Shown: piece by piece, positions 51,318 through 61,311 of the stretch
How the letters are laid out: every line of letters starts with the position of its first letter
Position numbering within the stretch: the first letter of the stretch is position 1
Assembly (NCBI RefSeq): GCF_004340205.1
Contig: NZ_SLWB01000003.1
Span: 62,001-126,000, forward strand
Source of the DNA: Acetobacteroides hydrogenigenes
GTDB taxonomy: Bacteria; Bacteroidota; Bacteroidia; Bacteroidales; ZOR0009
Length of the DNA: 64,000 nucleotides
Direction of reading: 5' to 3'
Notes under the pieces: model-generated
Databases searched by the model: none
What the model saw: only the letters and a program-made list of their open reading frames with translations
Told to the model about the DNA's origin: nothing
Translations under genes and position numbers: made by a program

Positions 51318-52730
51318 ATGGTAAAAAAATATATTGAAGAGCTGGTGCTGAAAGAATTCGCCTTTGAACCTACTGTGGGACAGCGCTCCGCTATTGATTC
51401 TTTGGCTTCGCTTATTGCTGACGAGCGGCCTTTTTACATCCTTAAAATGCATGGGTATGCTGGTACTGGTAAAACATCTCTGATTGCAGCATTTGTAAAG
51501 GTGCTGTTGCGCTTAGAGCAGAAGGTGGTGCTGTTGGGGCCTACCGGTAGAGCTGCAAAGGTGCTCTCTTCCTACTCTGGCGAGCAAGCGTTAACGATTC
51601 ACAAAAAGATATACCGGCAGAAGACCGCTGACGATTTTGTTGCGAAGTTCTCCCTTGATAGAAACTTGACGGCGGATACCATATATATAGTGGATGAGGC
51701 CTCGATGATTGCCGACTCGAACCGTGAGTCTAATGCGTTTGGCAGCGGCAACCTGCTCGAGGATCTCATCTCGTACGTAAAGTCGGGGAGAGGCTGCAAG
51801 CTAATCCTGCTTGGCGATAGCGCCCAGCTGCCGCCCGTTGGCAAAGAGAATAGTCCGGCGCTCGACCGAAAGGAGCTTGGCTACTACGCCGATGTCGAGG
51901 AGGTGTGGCTTCGAGAGGTGGTTCGCCAGGATCAGGCTTCGGGTATTCTGGAGAATGCTACGGCCATCCGGTCGATGATCGAAGCCGAGGAGATCGTTCA
52001 GCCTAAGTTTTGCCTGAATGGGTTTGCCGACATCGAGCGGATTTCGGGTGGCGACCTCATCGAAAAGCTGTCGGACACCTACGATGCGGTTGGCATTGAG
52101 GATACCATTGTGGTGTGCCGCTCCAATAAGCTGGCTAATCGATATAATCAAGGAATAAGAAGCCGTATCCTGTACCGCGAGGAGGAGCTGGTGCGCGGCG
52201 ACCTGCTGATGGTGGTTAAGAATAGCTACTTCTGGACCGAGGGCTTTAAGGAGCTGGAGTTTATCGCCAACGGCGACATCGTGGAGGTGGTGCGCATCCG
52301 ACGCTACCACGAGCGCTACGACTTCCGCTTTGCCGAGGTGACGGTGCGCCTGGTGGACTACGGCGACCTGGAGGTGGACTGCTACATCATGCTCGATACG
52401 CTAACCTCCGATTCGGCTTCGCTGAGCTACGACCAGAGCCGAACCTTCTTCCAGAAGGTGTCGGAGGACTACATGCACATCGGTTCGAAGCAGAAGCGCT
52501 ACAAGGAGATGCGCCGCGACCCGTTCTACAACGCCCTGCAGGTGAAGTACGCCAACGCGGTGACCTGCCACAAGGCGCAGGGCGGGCAGTGGAAGACGGT
52601 GTTCGTCGATCAGGGGTACTTCGTAGACGACATGGTGTCGAAGGAGTACCTGCGCTGGCTATACACCGCCCTTACCCGCGCCACCGAGAGGGTGTACCTG
52701 GTTAACTTCCCCGATAAGTTCTTCGAGTAG
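51318..52730 (+). CDS. RecD-like/Dda-type DNA helicase (AAA superfamily 1)
   Basis: 470 residues from the ATG at 51318; the longer frame to 51015 runs antisense through the neighbouring gene. Superfamily 1 motifs: Walker A GYAGTGKTS (46-54), motif Ia LLGPTGRAAKVL, Walker B IVDEASM (Asp126-Glu127), motif III LLGDSAQLPP and the C-terminal UvrD-like part with VTCHKAQGGQWKTVFVD and YTALTRATERVYLV. It unwinds DNA using ATP. It lacks the RecD2 N-terminal region and a RecBC context, so a Dda/Pif1-like role in repair or replication is likely but unproven. Confidence 0.9.
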   Translation: MVKKYIEELVLKEFAFEPTVGQRSAIDSLASLIADERPFYILKMHGYAGTGKTSLIAAFVKVLLRLEQKVVLLGPTGRAAKVLSSYSGEQALTIHKKIYRQKTADDFVAKFSLDRNLTADTIYIVDEASMIADSNRESNAFGSGNLLEDLISYVKSGRGCKLILLGDSAQLPPVGKENSPALDRKELGYYADVEEVWLREVVRQDQASGILENATAIRSMIEAEEIVQPKFCLNGFADIERISGGDLIEKLSDTYDAVGIEDTIVVCRSNKLANRYNQGIRSRILYREEELVRGDLLMVVKNSYFWTEGFKELEFIANGDIVEVVRIRRYHERYDFRFAEVTVRLVDYGDLEVDCYIMLDTLTSDSASLSYDQSRTFFQKVSEDYMHIGSKQKRYKEMRRDPFYNALQVKYANAVTCHKAQGGQWKTVFVDQGYFVDDMVSKEYLRWLYTALTRATERVYLVNFPDKFFE

Positions 52731-52732
52731 GC

Positions 52733-53149
52733 CTACTCCCCAATAATCTTTACCAGCACCCGCTTGCGGCGCATGCCGTCGAACTCGCCGTAGAAGATCT
52801 GCTCCCAGGGGCCGAAGTCGAGCTCGCCGTTGGTGATGGCGCACACCACCTCGCGGCCCATCACCTGGCGCTTCAGGTGGGCGTCGGCGTTGTCCTCGTA
52901 GCCGTTATGCTTGTACTGGGTGTGGGGCTTCTCGGGGGCCAGCTTCTCGAGCCACACCTCGAAGTCGTGGTGCAGGCCGCTCTCATCATCATTAATGAAA
53001 ACCGACGAGGTGATGTGCATGGCGTTGCACAGCAGCAGCCCCTCGCGGATGCCGCTCTCGCGCAGGCACTCCTCTATGGTGGGGGTGATGTTGATGAGCT
53101 GGCGGCGGCTGTGGGTGTCGAACCAGAGCTCCTTGCGGTACGATTTCAT
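52733..53149 (-). CDS. yjbQ: YjbQ family protein (UPF0047)
   Basis: 138 residues from the ATG at 53149; the longer frame to 53236 begins in repeat sequence. The family core is complete: [44 protein letters not shown] and [16 protein letters not shown]. Histidines and a cysteine in this core form the active site. E. coli YjbQ has weak thiamine-phosphate synthase activity in vivo; the main role is unsettled. Convergent with the helicase gene, two bases apart. Confidence 0.94.
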   Translation of the reverse strand: MKSYRKELWFDTHSRRQLINITPTIEECLRESGIREGLLLCNAMHITSSVFINDDESGLHHDFEVWLEKLAPEKPHTQYKHNGYEDNADAHLKRQVMGREVVCAITNGELDFGPWEQIFYGEFDGMRRKRVLVKIIGE

Positions 53150-53244
53150 GGTGCTGGATGTTTTTAGGATTATCTTTTGATGGTTTCTCGGCAAATGTAC
53201 CAAGAAATGGCTTGCCCGCAAGGGGCGTGGGGCCATTATGGGGC

Positions 53245-53660
53245 TTGTGGGGGCAATCCCTATGGGTATTAGCCTGCCGCAGCGCTGCGGCGACCCAATC
53301 CCTATGGGTATTTGCCTGGCGCAGCGTTGCGGCAGCCCTATCCCTATGGGGATTTGCCTGCCGCAGGTTTGCAGCGGCCTTATCCCTATGGGTATTTGCC
53401 TGGCGCAGCGTTGCGGCAGCCTTATCCCTATGGGGATTTGCTTGTGGCAGGTATGGGGCTGCCCTTTATGCGTACATATTTACCTGCCGCAGATTTGCAG
53501 CACCCCAATCTGCATACATAATTGCCTGCCGCAGTTTTGCAGCGACCCATTATGCATGCATTTTTGCCTGGCGCAGATTTGCGGCAGACCGTTATGCATG
53601 CATTTTTTGTCGCCGCAGCGTTGCGGCTGCCTTTTATGCATGCCGATTGGCCTTGTGGGT
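53245..53660. repeat. 42-bp tandem repeat array (array 5, about 10 units)
   Basis: Unit phase points lie at 53256, 53298, 53340, 53382, 53424, 53466, 53508, 53550, 53592 and 53634, an exact 42-bp period. Each unit has two dyads about 21 bp apart: a CCC/GGG dyad in the left five units, replaced by an ATGCAT dyad in the right units, and a GC-rich dyad of the CGCA/TGCG type. Open frames through all phases are fortuitous. Confidence 0.95.
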
Positions 53661-53708
53661 ATCTGTAGCGCCAAGGTATGCGCTGGATCATCAATGTAGA
53701 AAAACGAA

Positions 53709-53739
53709 ACAGCCCCACCGCGCTAGGCTGTGGGGCTGT
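53709..53739. terminator. Terminator after the phosphohexomutase gene
   Basis: ACAGCCCCAC (53709-53718) pairs with GTGGGGCTGT (53730-53739). It lies 20 bases past the stop at 53759 (minus strand). Confidence 0.75.
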
Positions 53740-53758
53740 TCTATGTAGGATTTGCTGG

Positions 53759-55501
53759 TTACTTCAGCTTTAGGTCTGCAACGATCTGCTCGATCTTGGC
53801 GTCGAGCTCGGCGTTGGCCTTGCCGTAGTCGGCAACGCTGGCCAGGCTGCCCTTAACGCCAAAGTAGAACTTAATCTTGGGCTCGGTGCCCGATGGGCGC
53901 ACCGATACGATGGTGCCATCCTGGGTGATGAACTGGAGCACATCCGACTTGGGTAGCGCAATCTCGTAGCGCAGCTCGCTAAGGGTATCGAACGTTTCGC
54001 CGGTTTTGTAGTCGTGGATCAGCATCACCTTCGATCCAGCGATGGTTTGCGGTGGGGTGCTGCGGAAGTCGGCCATCATCTTCTTGATCTCCTCCTGCCC
54101 GCTGATGCCCTTCTTGGTAACCGACAGCAGGCTCTCCTTAAAGAAGCCGAACTTCACGTAGATCTCCTTCAGCAGCTGGTCGAGGGTCTTGCCCTGCTCC
54201 TTGGCCCAGGCGGCGGTTTCGGCGATCAGGGCGCAGGCAATCACGGCATCCTTGTCGCGCACGAACTCGCCGGCCAGGTAGCCGTAGCTCTCCTCGCCGC
54301 CCACGATGAACCTCTTCTTGCCCTCGTTTTTCCCGATGATGTCGGCGATGTACTTAAAGCCGGTAAGCACGTTGTACACCTCCACGCCGAAGCTTTGGGC
54401 GATTTCGGACAGCAGGTCGGTGGTCACGATCGTCTTAACGATGTACTCCTTGCCCTTTAGCAGCCCGTTCTCCTTCCATCGGTTCAGCACGTAGAAGAAG
54501 AGGAGCGAGGCGGTTTGGTTGCCGTTGAGGAGCTCGAAGCTGCCATCGGCGGTTTTTACGGCCACGCCCACGCGGTCGGCATCGGGGTCGGTAGCCAGCA
54601 CGATGTCGGCATCCTCGGCCTTTGCCTTGGCGATGGCCATCTCCAGGGTGCTGTTCTCCTCGGGGTTGGGCGACTTAACGGTGGGGAAGTTGCCATCAAT
54701 GATATCCTGCTCGGGTATGCGGATGATGTTCCTAAACCCAAAGCGCTCCAGCGTTCGAGGAACGAGCATAAGGCCGGTTCCGTGGATGGGGGTATAGACG
54801 ATCTTCAGGTCGGCATGCTTGGCGATGATCTCGGGCGATAGCGATAGCGTTGCCAGCTTGTCGATGTACCTGCGGTCGATCTCCTCGCCGATGATCTCGA
54901 TACGGCCGTTGCCGCCTTCGAACTTCACCTCGTCCACGCCGCTAATCTTGTTCACCTCGGCGATGATGTTCTTGTCGTGTGGGGCGATGATCTGTGCGCC
55001 GTCGCTCCAGTACACCTTGTAGCCGTTGTACTCCTTGGGGTTGTGCGATGCGGTAACCACCACGCCCGCCTTGCAGCCCAGCTCGCGGATGGTAAAGCTC
55101 AGCTCGGGTGTAGGGCGTAGGCTCTCGAACAGGTATGCGGTAAGGCCGTTTGCGGCGAAGATCTTGGCGGTAGTTTCGGCAAACAGGCGGCTGTTGTTGC
55201 GGCTATCATGCGCGATGGCAACTTTCAGCTCGGCCTCGCTGCCAAACTGCGCCTTTATGTAGTTGGCCAACCCTTGGGTGGCCATGCCAACGGTGTAGAT
55301 GTTCATGCGGTTGGTACCAACGCCCATGATGCCACGGAGTCCACCCGTTCCAAATTCCAGGTTTTGGTAGAACGATTCCTTTAGCTCCTGAGGATCTTCG
55401 TCCATCAGGCGCTTAACCTCTTTCTTGGTGGCCTTGTCGTAGTTGCCGTTTATCCAAACCATTGCCCTTTCGGCAATTTGTGGCTCAATTGCATTGCTCA
55501 T
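53759..55501 (-). CDS. Phosphoglucomutase/phosphomannomutase (alpha-D-phosphohexomutase)
   Basis: 580 residues, the long type. Active-site Ser152 in TASHNP, Mg2+ loop DPDADR (305-310), sugar loop GGEESYG, and phosphate loop RPSGTEPK near the C-terminus. It interconverts hexose 1- and 6-phosphates, providing glucose-1-phosphate for nucleotide sugars. It lies two bases after the rfbD stop on the same strand, in an ugd-uxs-rfbD-mutase series. Whether glucose or mannose is preferred cannot be told. Confidence 0.95.
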   Translation of the reverse strand: MSNAIEPQIAERAMVWINGNYDKATKKEVKRLMDEDPQELKESFYQNLEFGTGGLRGIMGVGTNRMNIYTVGMATQGLANYIKAQFGSEAELKVAIAHDSRNNSRLFAETTAKIFAANGLTAYLFESLRPTPELSFTIRELGCKAGVVVTASHNPKEYNGYKVYWSDGAQIIAPHDKNIIAEVNKISGVDEVKFEGGNGRIEIIGEEIDRRYIDKLATLSLSPEIIAKHADLKIVYTPIHGTGLMLVPRTLERFGFRNIIRIPEQDIIDGNFPTVKSPNPEENSTLEMAIAKAKAEDADIVLATDPDADRVGVAVKTADGSFELLNGNQTASLLFFYVLNRWKENGLLKGKEYIVKTIVTTDLLSEIAQSFGVEVYNVLTGFKYIADIIGKNEGKKRFIVGGEESYGYLAGEFVRDKDAVIACALIAETAAWAKEQGKTLDQLLKEIYVKFGFFKESLLSVTKKGISGQEEIKKMMADFRSTPPQTIAGSKVMLIHDYKTGETFDTLSELRYEIALPKSDVLQFITQDGTIVSVRPSGTEPKIKFYFGVKGSLASVADYGKANAELDAKIEQIVADLKLK

Positions 55502-55503
55502 CG

Positions 55504-56379
55504 TTACTTACTATTTAGTTTATTCAAACACTCTATTAAGCTATGCTTCCAGTGAGGGATTTCGATACCGAAGGTGGCCTTTATCTTTTTCTTGTTGAAA
55601 ACGCTGAAGTGGGGGCGCTTGGCAGGGGTGGGGTAGTCCTTCGTTTCGATGGGCGAGAGCTTGCACGCAATTCGTTCGATGTCGAAGATCTCGCGGGTAA
55701 AGTCGTACCAGCTGCAAACGCCCTCGTTGCTGTAGTGGTAGATGCCGGCAAGGGTGGTGTCGTTGGTGGCGGTTGCCTTTTCGGCAGCAGCAAGAATGGC
55801 CTTGGCCAAGTCGCGCGCATAGGTTGGCGTTCCAACCTGATCGAATACCACGTTAAGGCTCTCGCGCTCGTTACCCAGGCGCAGCATCGTCTTCACGAAG
55901 TTGTTGCCGTAGGTGGAGTAAAGCCACGCGGTACGTATTACGATACCTTTACTATATGATGTGGCGTACACCTCGCCCTGTAGCTTCGTTGCCCCATAAA
56001 CCGATTGCGGATTGGTGGCATCGGTCTCTGCGTAAGGGCGGCACGCGGTACCATCGAACACGTAGTCGGTTGATACGTGGATAAGCCAAGCATCAATCGC
56101 TTTGGCCACATCCGCAAGGTTTTTTACGCCGATACCGTTTACGGCAAGCGCTGCATCCTTCTCGGTTTCGGCTTTATCTACTGCCGTATATGCTGCACAG
56201 TTGATGATTGCTCCGGGAGCATCCTTCCGTAGGATTTCCAGCAGCTCATCCTTCTTGGTTATGTCGATTTCGGGATAGTCGTAGAACTTGAAATCAATCG
56301 GCAGGTTGGCGGAAAGCTCCTTTAGCTCGCTTCCCAGCTGCCCGTTGCATCCTATAACGGCATAGGTTTCTCTATTCAT
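55504..56379 (-). CDS. rfbD: dTDP-4-dehydrorhamnose reductase
   Basis: 291 residues from the ATG at 56379; the open frame to 56400 starts at a TTG with a poor context. SDR fold with AVIGCNGQLGSEL (7-19), STDYVFDG and the Tyr-x3-Lys pair in SVYGATK. It reduces dTDP-4-keto-rhamnose to dTDP-L-rhamnose. rfbA, rfbB and rfbC are not in the window, so the rest of the pathway must lie elsewhere. Second-last gene of the nucleotide-sugar series. Confidence 0.9.
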   Translation of the reverse strand: MNRETYAVIGCNGQLGSELKELSANLPIDFKFYDYPEIDITKKDELLEILRKDAPGAIINCAAYTAVDKAETEKDAALAVNGIGVKNLADVAKAIDAWLIHVSTDYVFDGTACRPYAETDATNPQSVYGATKLQGEVYATSYSKGIVIRTAWLYSTYGNNFVKTMLRLGNERESLNVVFDQVGTPTYARDLAKAILAAAEKATATNDTTLAGIYHYSNEGVCSWYDFTREIFDIERIACKLSPIETKDYPTPAKRPHFSVFNKKKIKATFGIEIPHWKHSLIECLNKLNSK

Positions 56380-56442
56380 ATTGGCTGTTTTGCGGTACAA
56401 AAATGACCATTAAATATATGCTATACAATAAGACCAGTAGGC

Positions 56443-57384
56443 TTATAGCGTGCTTTTAAAGTAGTCGATGGTTTTTCGTAGGCCATCCTCTAGCTGAATT
56501 TGAGGCTCCCAACCGGCTAGTAGCGCTTTTGCCCTATCGATGTTGGGCTGTCGCTGGATAGGATCATCGGAAGGAAGCGGCTCAAAAACGATTTTCGACT
56601 TGGAGCTGGTTAGCTCGATAACCTTTTGGGCTAGCTCTAGGATGGAGAACTCCGTAGGGTTGCCAAGGTTGATTGGGCCCGTTAGGCTATCGTCGGTAGC
56701 CATCATGCGGATCAAACCCTCCACCAAATCGTCGACGTACTGAAAGCTGCGGGTCTGCAGCCCATCGCCGTAAACGGCGATATCCTCGTTGCGCAGCGCC
56801 TGAATGATGAAGTTTGATACCACCCTTCCGTCGGCCTCCTTCATTCGCGGACCATAGGTGTTGAATATGCGAACGATCTTAATGCGAACGTCGTTTTGGT
56901 AGTGGTAGTTCATGAAGAGGGTTTCGGCGCAGCGCTTTCCCTCGTCGTAGCACGAGCGTTTTCCAATAGGGTTTACGTTACCCCAGTACTCCTCGGGCTG
57001 CGGGTGTACGAGCGGATCGCCGTATACCTCGCTGGTAGATGCCTGCAGAATCTTTGCCTTTACCCTTTTTGCCAGTCCCAGCATGTTGATGGCTCCCATT
57101 ACCGATGTCTTTACCGTTTTAATAGGGTTATACTGGTAGTGGATGGGCGATGCCGGGCAGGCAAGGTTGTAGATCTCGTCTACCTCGGCATAGTAGGGGG
57201 CAATAACATCGTGGCGAACCAGCTCGAAAAAGGGGTTATTCAGGAGATGAACCACATTTCCCTTAGTGCCTGTAAAAAAGTTGTCCAGACAGATGACATC
57301 GTGCCCGTCGTTTAGCAGGCGCTCGCAAAGGTGCGAGCCTAGAAATCCTGCACCTCCCGTAACTAATACCCTCTTCTTGCTCAT
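56443..57384 (-). CDS. UDP-glucuronate decarboxylase (UDP-xylose synthase)
   Basis: 313 residues. Extended SDR with GGAGFLGS (10-17), STSEVYGDP, and the catalytic Tyr146-x3-Lys150 in [11 protein letters not shown], a hallmark of UXS. It converts UDP-glucuronate to UDP-xylose with bound NAD+. The substrate comes from the Ugd encoded seven bases upstream. It is cytosolic. The product may be used in surface glycans (inferred). Confidence 0.94.
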   Translation of the reverse strand: MSKKRVLVTGGAGFLGSHLCERLLNDGHDVICLDNFFTGTKGNVVHLLNNPFFELVRHDVIAPYYAEVDEIYNLACPASPIHYQYNPIKTVKTSVMGAINMLGLAKRVKAKILQASTSEVYGDPLVHPQPEEYWGNVNPIGKRSCYDEGKRCAETLFMNYHYQNDVRIKIVRIFNTYGPRMKEADGRVVSNFIIQALRNEDIAVYGDGLQTRSFQYVDDLVEGLIRMMATDDSLTGPINLGNPTEFSILELAQKVIELTSSKSKIVFEPLPSDDPIQRQPNIDRAKALLAGWEPQIQLEDGLRKTIDYFKSTL

Positions 57385-57390
57385 CGTGTC

Positions 57391-58716
57391 CTATTTTATC
57401 GGTTTTCTTCCGATGCTGTAGTATACGTATCCTCTTTCGCGCATTTCTTCGGGGTCGTAGATGTTTCGTCCGTCGAAGATTAACTTCTGGTTCATATTCT
57501 TCTCCAGTTCCTCGAAGTTGATGATTCTAAACTCCGACCATTCGGTAATCAGGATTAGCGCATCGGCATTCTTGGTTGCCTCGTAGGGTGTAGCGGCGTA
57601 CTGGATAGCGTCGCCCAAAATTCGTTTTGCCTCATGCATGGCTACGGGGTCGTATGCCGAAACCGTAGCGCCATCCTTTAGCAGGTTTTCGATGATTACC
57701 AACGAGGGTGCTTCGCGCATATCGTCGGTGTTTGGCTTAAACGAAAGTCCCCAAAGTGCAATTTTCTTACCTTGCAGATTGCCGTTAAAGAAGTCCTTTA
57801 CTCTTTGGTAAACAACCTTCTTTTGTCGCTCGTTCACGCTCTCTACCGATTGTAGAATTTCGAGCGTATGGTTATGTTCTTGCGCTGTTTTGATTAGCGC
57901 CTTAACGTCCTTTGGGAAGCAGCTTCCTCCATATCCGGCACCTGCGTAAATAAACTTATTCCCGATGCGCGAATCAGAGCCAATACCCTTACGAACAAGG
58001 TTTACATCGGCACCTACAATCTCGCATAGGTTGGCGATATCGTTAATGAAGCTGATTTTGGTAGCCAGCATGGCGTTTGCGGCATACTTGGTTAGCTCCG
58101 ACGAAAGCAGATCCATGAATACAATCGGATGACCGTTTAGCAAGAATGGCTTGTAGAGCTTGCTCATCAGCTTTTGTGCCTCTTCACTTTCTGTTCCAAC
58201 AACAATTCTGTCGGGTCTTAAGAAATCCTCAATGGCATTTCCTTCTTTCAGGAACTCAGGATTTGATGCTATGTCAAAAGGAACTTCTACGCCTCGCTTT
58301 TCGAGTTCTTGCTTAATTGCATTTTTCACCTTTTGCGCGGTACCAACCGGTACGGTGCTCTTGTTTACAACAACAGTGTAGCCTTGAAGATTCCTGCCAA
58401 TTTCTGAAGCAACGGCAAGTACATGCTTAAGGTCGGCGCTGCCGTCCTCGTCGGGTGGAGTTCCAACGGCAATAAAGATTGCCTCGGCACCAACCATGGC
58501 TTCTTTAAGGCTGGTGGTAAAGAATAGGCGCTGTTTTTCAACGTTTCTCTTCACCATATCCTCAAGTCCAGGTTCGTAGATTGGAATAATGCCATTGTTG
58601 AGCTGCGAAATTTTCTCCTCGTTGACGTCAACACAGGTAACAATGGTTCCGGTTTCTGCAAAGCAAGTTCCGCTTACCAAGCCAACGTATCCGGTTCCTA
58701 CAACTGCTATTTTCAT
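57391..58716 (-). CDS. ugd: UDP-glucose 6-dehydrogenase
   Basis: 441 residues. N-terminal NAD fold [12 protein letters not shown] (5-16), catalytic Cys266 in [10 protein letters not shown], conserved Lys210 in ELTKYAANA, and a C-terminal UDP-binding domain with [16 protein letters not shown]. It oxidises UDP-glucose twice to UDP-glucuronate. It is the first gene of the ugd-uxs-rfbD-mutase series; a -7 box lies at 58855, so the leader is long. Confidence 0.95.
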   Translation of the reverse strand: MKIAVVGTGYVGLVSGTCFAETGTIVTCVDVNEEKISQLNNGIIPIYEPGLEDMVKRNVEKQRLFFTTSLKEAMVGAEAIFIAVGTPPDEDGSADLKHVLAVASEIGRNLQGYTVVVNKSTVPVGTAQKVKNAIKQELEKRGVEVPFDIASNPEFLKEGNAIEDFLRPDRIVVGTESEEAQKLMSKLYKPFLLNGHPIVFMDLLSSELTKYAANAMLATKISFINDIANLCEIVGADVNLVRKGIGSDSRIGNKFIYAGAGYGGSCFPKDVKALIKTAQEHNHTLEILQSVESVNERQKKVVYQRVKDFFNGNLQGKKIALWGLSFKPNTDDMREAPSLVIIENLLKDGATVSAYDPVAMHEAKRILGDAIQYAATPYEATKNADALILITEWSEFRIINFEELEKNMNQKLIFDGRNIYDPEEMRERGYVYYSIGRKPIK

Positions 58717-58854
58717 TTAGCGTAAATTTGTTTCTTCGATTCGGTTAACAGCCCAAGGTTTTAATATGGTAGTATCTTCAAAGAAACCTTTTTATTTTTA
58801 AAAGAAGAGGGTTCTTTACTTCTACTAAACACCTGTAAGCCGTTTAAAAGATTT

Positions 58855-58862
58855 CAAAATTA
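58855..58862 (-). promoter_or_regulatory. Possible -7 element of the ugd series
   Basis: The minus strand reads TAATTTTG, a match to TAnnTTTG, 138 bases before the ATG at 58716. In this AT-rich stretch a chance match is possible. Confidence 0.35.
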
Positions 58863-59032
58863 CAAAAAACAGCGTTCTTAAAGCGTCTGATGAGGCAGTT
58901 TTTAAAAAATGGGATGGATGTTTTGTATTCTTGACCGTTTGGTTGATGTATCTTTCGGGTTGAACCCAATAAAGAGTGCTATAATTGCTTAAAAAAATAC
59001 TGATAATCTATTCCTTGTATGAAAAGAAAGAG

Positions 59033-59040
59033 TACCTTTG
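59033..59040 (+). promoter_or_regulatory. -7 element of rpsA
   Basis: TACCTTTG, the same form as in the tRNA-Asp promoter, 60 bases before the ATG at 59101. TTC occupies the -33 place at the canonical 19-base spacing. Confidence 0.6.
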
Positions 59041-59100
59041 CGGGCTGAGAGTTTTCTATAAATAATGTCTAACCCATTAGTTGCTTTAAAATTAATTTAA

Positions 59101-60942
59101 ATGGCAAACAATGAAGAAATCCTTCGCGAAGAAGGTAATGCAAAGCAATTTGCAACAAAGAACGCTTCTATTCCTGTAGATCAATTCGATTGGGATGCGT
59201 TCGAATCAGAAAAAGGTTTGTACGATGACACCAAGGAAAATATCCTAGGTAAGTACGACCAAACTTTATCTAACGTTGCTGTTAACGAGGTTGTTGATGG
59301 TACCGTTATCTCTATGAACAAGCGCGAAGTTGTAGTTAACATTGGCTACAAGTCGGATGGCGTTGTATCGCTAAACGAATTCCGCTACAACCCAGAGCTT
59401 AAAGTTGGCGATATCGTAGAAGTTTACGTAGAAAGCCAAGAAGACAAGAAGGGTCAGCTAAACCTTTCGCACAAGAAAGCAAGAGTTCTTCGCTCTTGGG
59501 ATCGTGTTAACGAGGCTCTTGACAAAGACGAAGTTATCAAGGGTTACATTAAGTGCCGCACCCGTGGTGGTATGATCGTTGACGTATTTGGTATTGAGGC
59601 ATTCCTTCCAGGTTCTCAAATCGATGTTAAGCCAATCCGCGACTACGATGTTTACGTTGGTAAGACTATGGAATTCAAGGTTGTTAAGATCAACCACGAG
59701 TTCAAGAACGTAGTTGTTTCTCACAAGGCTCTTATCGAGGAAGAACTTGAACAACAAAAGAAAGACATCATCGCTAAGCTTGAAAAGGGTCAAGTACTTG
59801 AAGGAACCGTTAAGAACATTACTTCTTACGGTGTATTCATCGACCTTGGTGGCGTAGATGGTCTTATCCATATTACCGACCTTTCTTGGGGTCGTGTTAA
59901 TCACCCAGAAGAAGTTGTTGAGCTAGATCAAAAGCTTAACGTTGTTATCCTTGACTTTGATGACGCTAAGAAGCGTATCGCCCTAGGTCTTAAGCAGCTT
60001 ACTGCTCACCCATGGGATTCACTTGATGCTAACCTTAAGGTTGGTGACAAGGTTAAGGGTAAAGTTGTGGTTATGGCTGACTACGGTGCATTTGTTGAAA
60101 TTGCAACCGGCGTTGAAGGTCTTATCCACGTATCTGAAATGTCTTGGTCTCAGCACCTACGTAGCGCTCAAGAATTCCTTAAGGTGGGCGACGAAGTTGA
60201 GGCTGTTATCCTTACCCTCGATCGCGAAGAGCGCAAGATGTCGCTTGGTATCAAGCAGCTTCGCCAAGATCCATGGGAAAACATCGAAGAGAAGTACGCT
60301 GTTAACTCTAAGCATACCGCTCGCGTTCGCAACTTCACCAACTTTGGTGTATTCGTTGAAATCGAAGAGGGCGTAGATGGCTTAATCCATATCTCTGACC
60401 TTTCTTGGACTAAGAAGGTTAAGCACCCATCTGAGTTCACCTCAATTGGCGCTGAAATCGAAGTTGTAGTTCTAGAAATCGACAAGGAAAACCGTCGTTT
60501 GAGCCTTGGCCACAAGCAGCTTGAAGAAAACCCATGGGATGTATTCGAAACTGTATTTACCGTTGATTCTATCCACGAAGGTACTATCGTTGAGCTAGAA
60601 GATAAGGGTGCTCGTATTGCACTTCCTTACGGTGTTGATGGTTTCGCTACTCCTAAGCACCTTGTAAAGGAAGATGGAAGCCAAGCTAAGCTTGAAGAGA
60701 AGCTTGATTTCAAGGTAATCGAGTTCAACAAGGGCGCTAAGAGAATCATCGTTTCTCACAGCCGCACTTTCGAAGATGCAAAGAAATCGGAAGCCGCTGC
60801 TGAGAAGAAGGCTAAGACTGCAGCTACTCAAAAGGCTGTAAAGAAGGTTAAGACTAGCATCGAAAAGACCACCCTTGGTGATATCGACGCTCTTGCCGCT
60901 CTTAAGTCTGAGATGGAAGGTAAAGCTAATACTGAGGAGTAA
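59101..60942 (+). CDS. rpsA: 30S ribosomal protein S1
   Basis: 613 residues with six S1 (OB-fold) repeats. The central ones are the clearest, each with the G-x-V-x-x-I-x-x-Y/F-G-x-F-V/I-x-x...G-L-I-H pattern (for example KNITSYGVFIDLGGVDGLIH). A Lys/Ala-rich tail closes the chain. S1 helps load mRNA on the 30S subunit; in Bacteroidota it is important because Shine-Dalgarno sites are little used. Codon choice is visibly biased to a narrow set, as expected of a highly expressed gene. Followed closely by three genes on the same strand. Confidence 0.97.
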   Translation: MANNEEILREEGNAKQFATKNASIPVDQFDWDAFESEKGLYDDTKENILGKYDQTLSNVAVNEVVDGTVISMNKREVVVNIGYKSDGVVSLNEFRYNPELKVGDIVEVYVESQEDKKGQLNLSHKKARVLRSWDRVNEALDKDEVIKGYIKCRTRGGMIVDVFGIEAFLPGSQIDVKPIRDYDVYVGKTMEFKVVKINHEFKNVVVSHKALIEEELEQQKKDIIAKLEKGQVLEGTVKNITSYGVFIDLGGVDGLIHITDLSWGRVNHPEEVVELDQKLNVVILDFDDAKKRIALGLKQLTAHPWDSLDANLKVGDKVKGKVVVMADYGAFVEIATGVEGLIHVSEMSWSQHLRSAQEFLKVGDEVEAVILTLDREERKMSLGIKQLRQDPWENIEEKYAVNSKHTARVRNFTNFGVFVEIEEGVDGLIHISDLSWTKKVKHPSEFTSIGAEIEVVVLEIDKENRRLSLGHKQLEENPWDVFETVFTVDSIHEGTIVELEDKGARIALPYGVDGFATPKHLVKEDGSQAKLEEKLDFKVIEFNKGAKRIIVSHSRTFEDAKKSEAAAEKKAKTAATQKAVKKVKTSIEKTTLGDIDALAALKSEMEGKANTEE

Positions 60943-60960
60943 TCCTTTAATGCTTGTACG

Positions 60961-61311
60961 ATGAATTTGAATATTGAAAAATTGCCTGAATATACCCTTA
61001 TTAAAGTGGTAGATTCTAAGCTCGATACCAACATAGCGCCTGATTTAAAGTCGGAGCTGGTTGTTATTGCAGGCAGTGGAGAATCTAATCTAGTTCTCGA
61101 TCTAAGCAATTGCCAGTATTGCGATTCGTCGGGGTTAAGCGCTATTCTCGTTGCTAACCGTTTGTGCAAAAACGCAAATGGAACCTTCGTTTTGACAGGA
61201 TTAACCGAAACGGTAGATCAGCTTGTAAAGCTATCGCAGCTCGATACTGTACTTAATATTGCTGCAACTCCCGAAGAGGTTAAGTCGTTCTTTCAAAACC
61301 CAGCAGTTTAG
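60961..61311 (+). CDS. STAS domain protein (anti-sigma factor antagonist-like)
   Basis: 116 residues, a single STAS domain. The segment NCQYCDSSGLSAILVANR has the Asp55-Ser56-Ser57 site that is phosphorylated in SpoIIAA-type antagonists. In that family the unphosphorylated form binds an anti-sigma kinase. No cognate kinase, phosphatase or sigma factor is in the window, so the partner is unknown. It lies 18 bases after rpsA, and its TAG stop overlaps the GTG start of rnz by one base. Confidence 0.9.
   Translation: MNLNIEKLPEYTLIKVVDSKLDTNIAPDLKSELVVIAGSGESNLVLDLSNCQYCDSSGLSAILVANRLCKNANGTFVLTGLTETVDQLVKLSQLDTVLNIAATPEEVKSFFQNPAV

Larger units (their letters stand above)
58717..59100. other. 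Divergent gap between ugd and rpsA
   Basis: 384 AT-rich bases with -7 boxes for both genes (58855-58862 minus, 59033-59040 plus). Apart from these, no reading frame, hairpin or repeat was seen. Confidence 0.5.

Noticed and set aside
53158-53748. Cys-rich repetitive frames over array 5
   Set aside because: Frames in several phases are open at once and start in low-quality contexts; explained by the 42-bp repeat.
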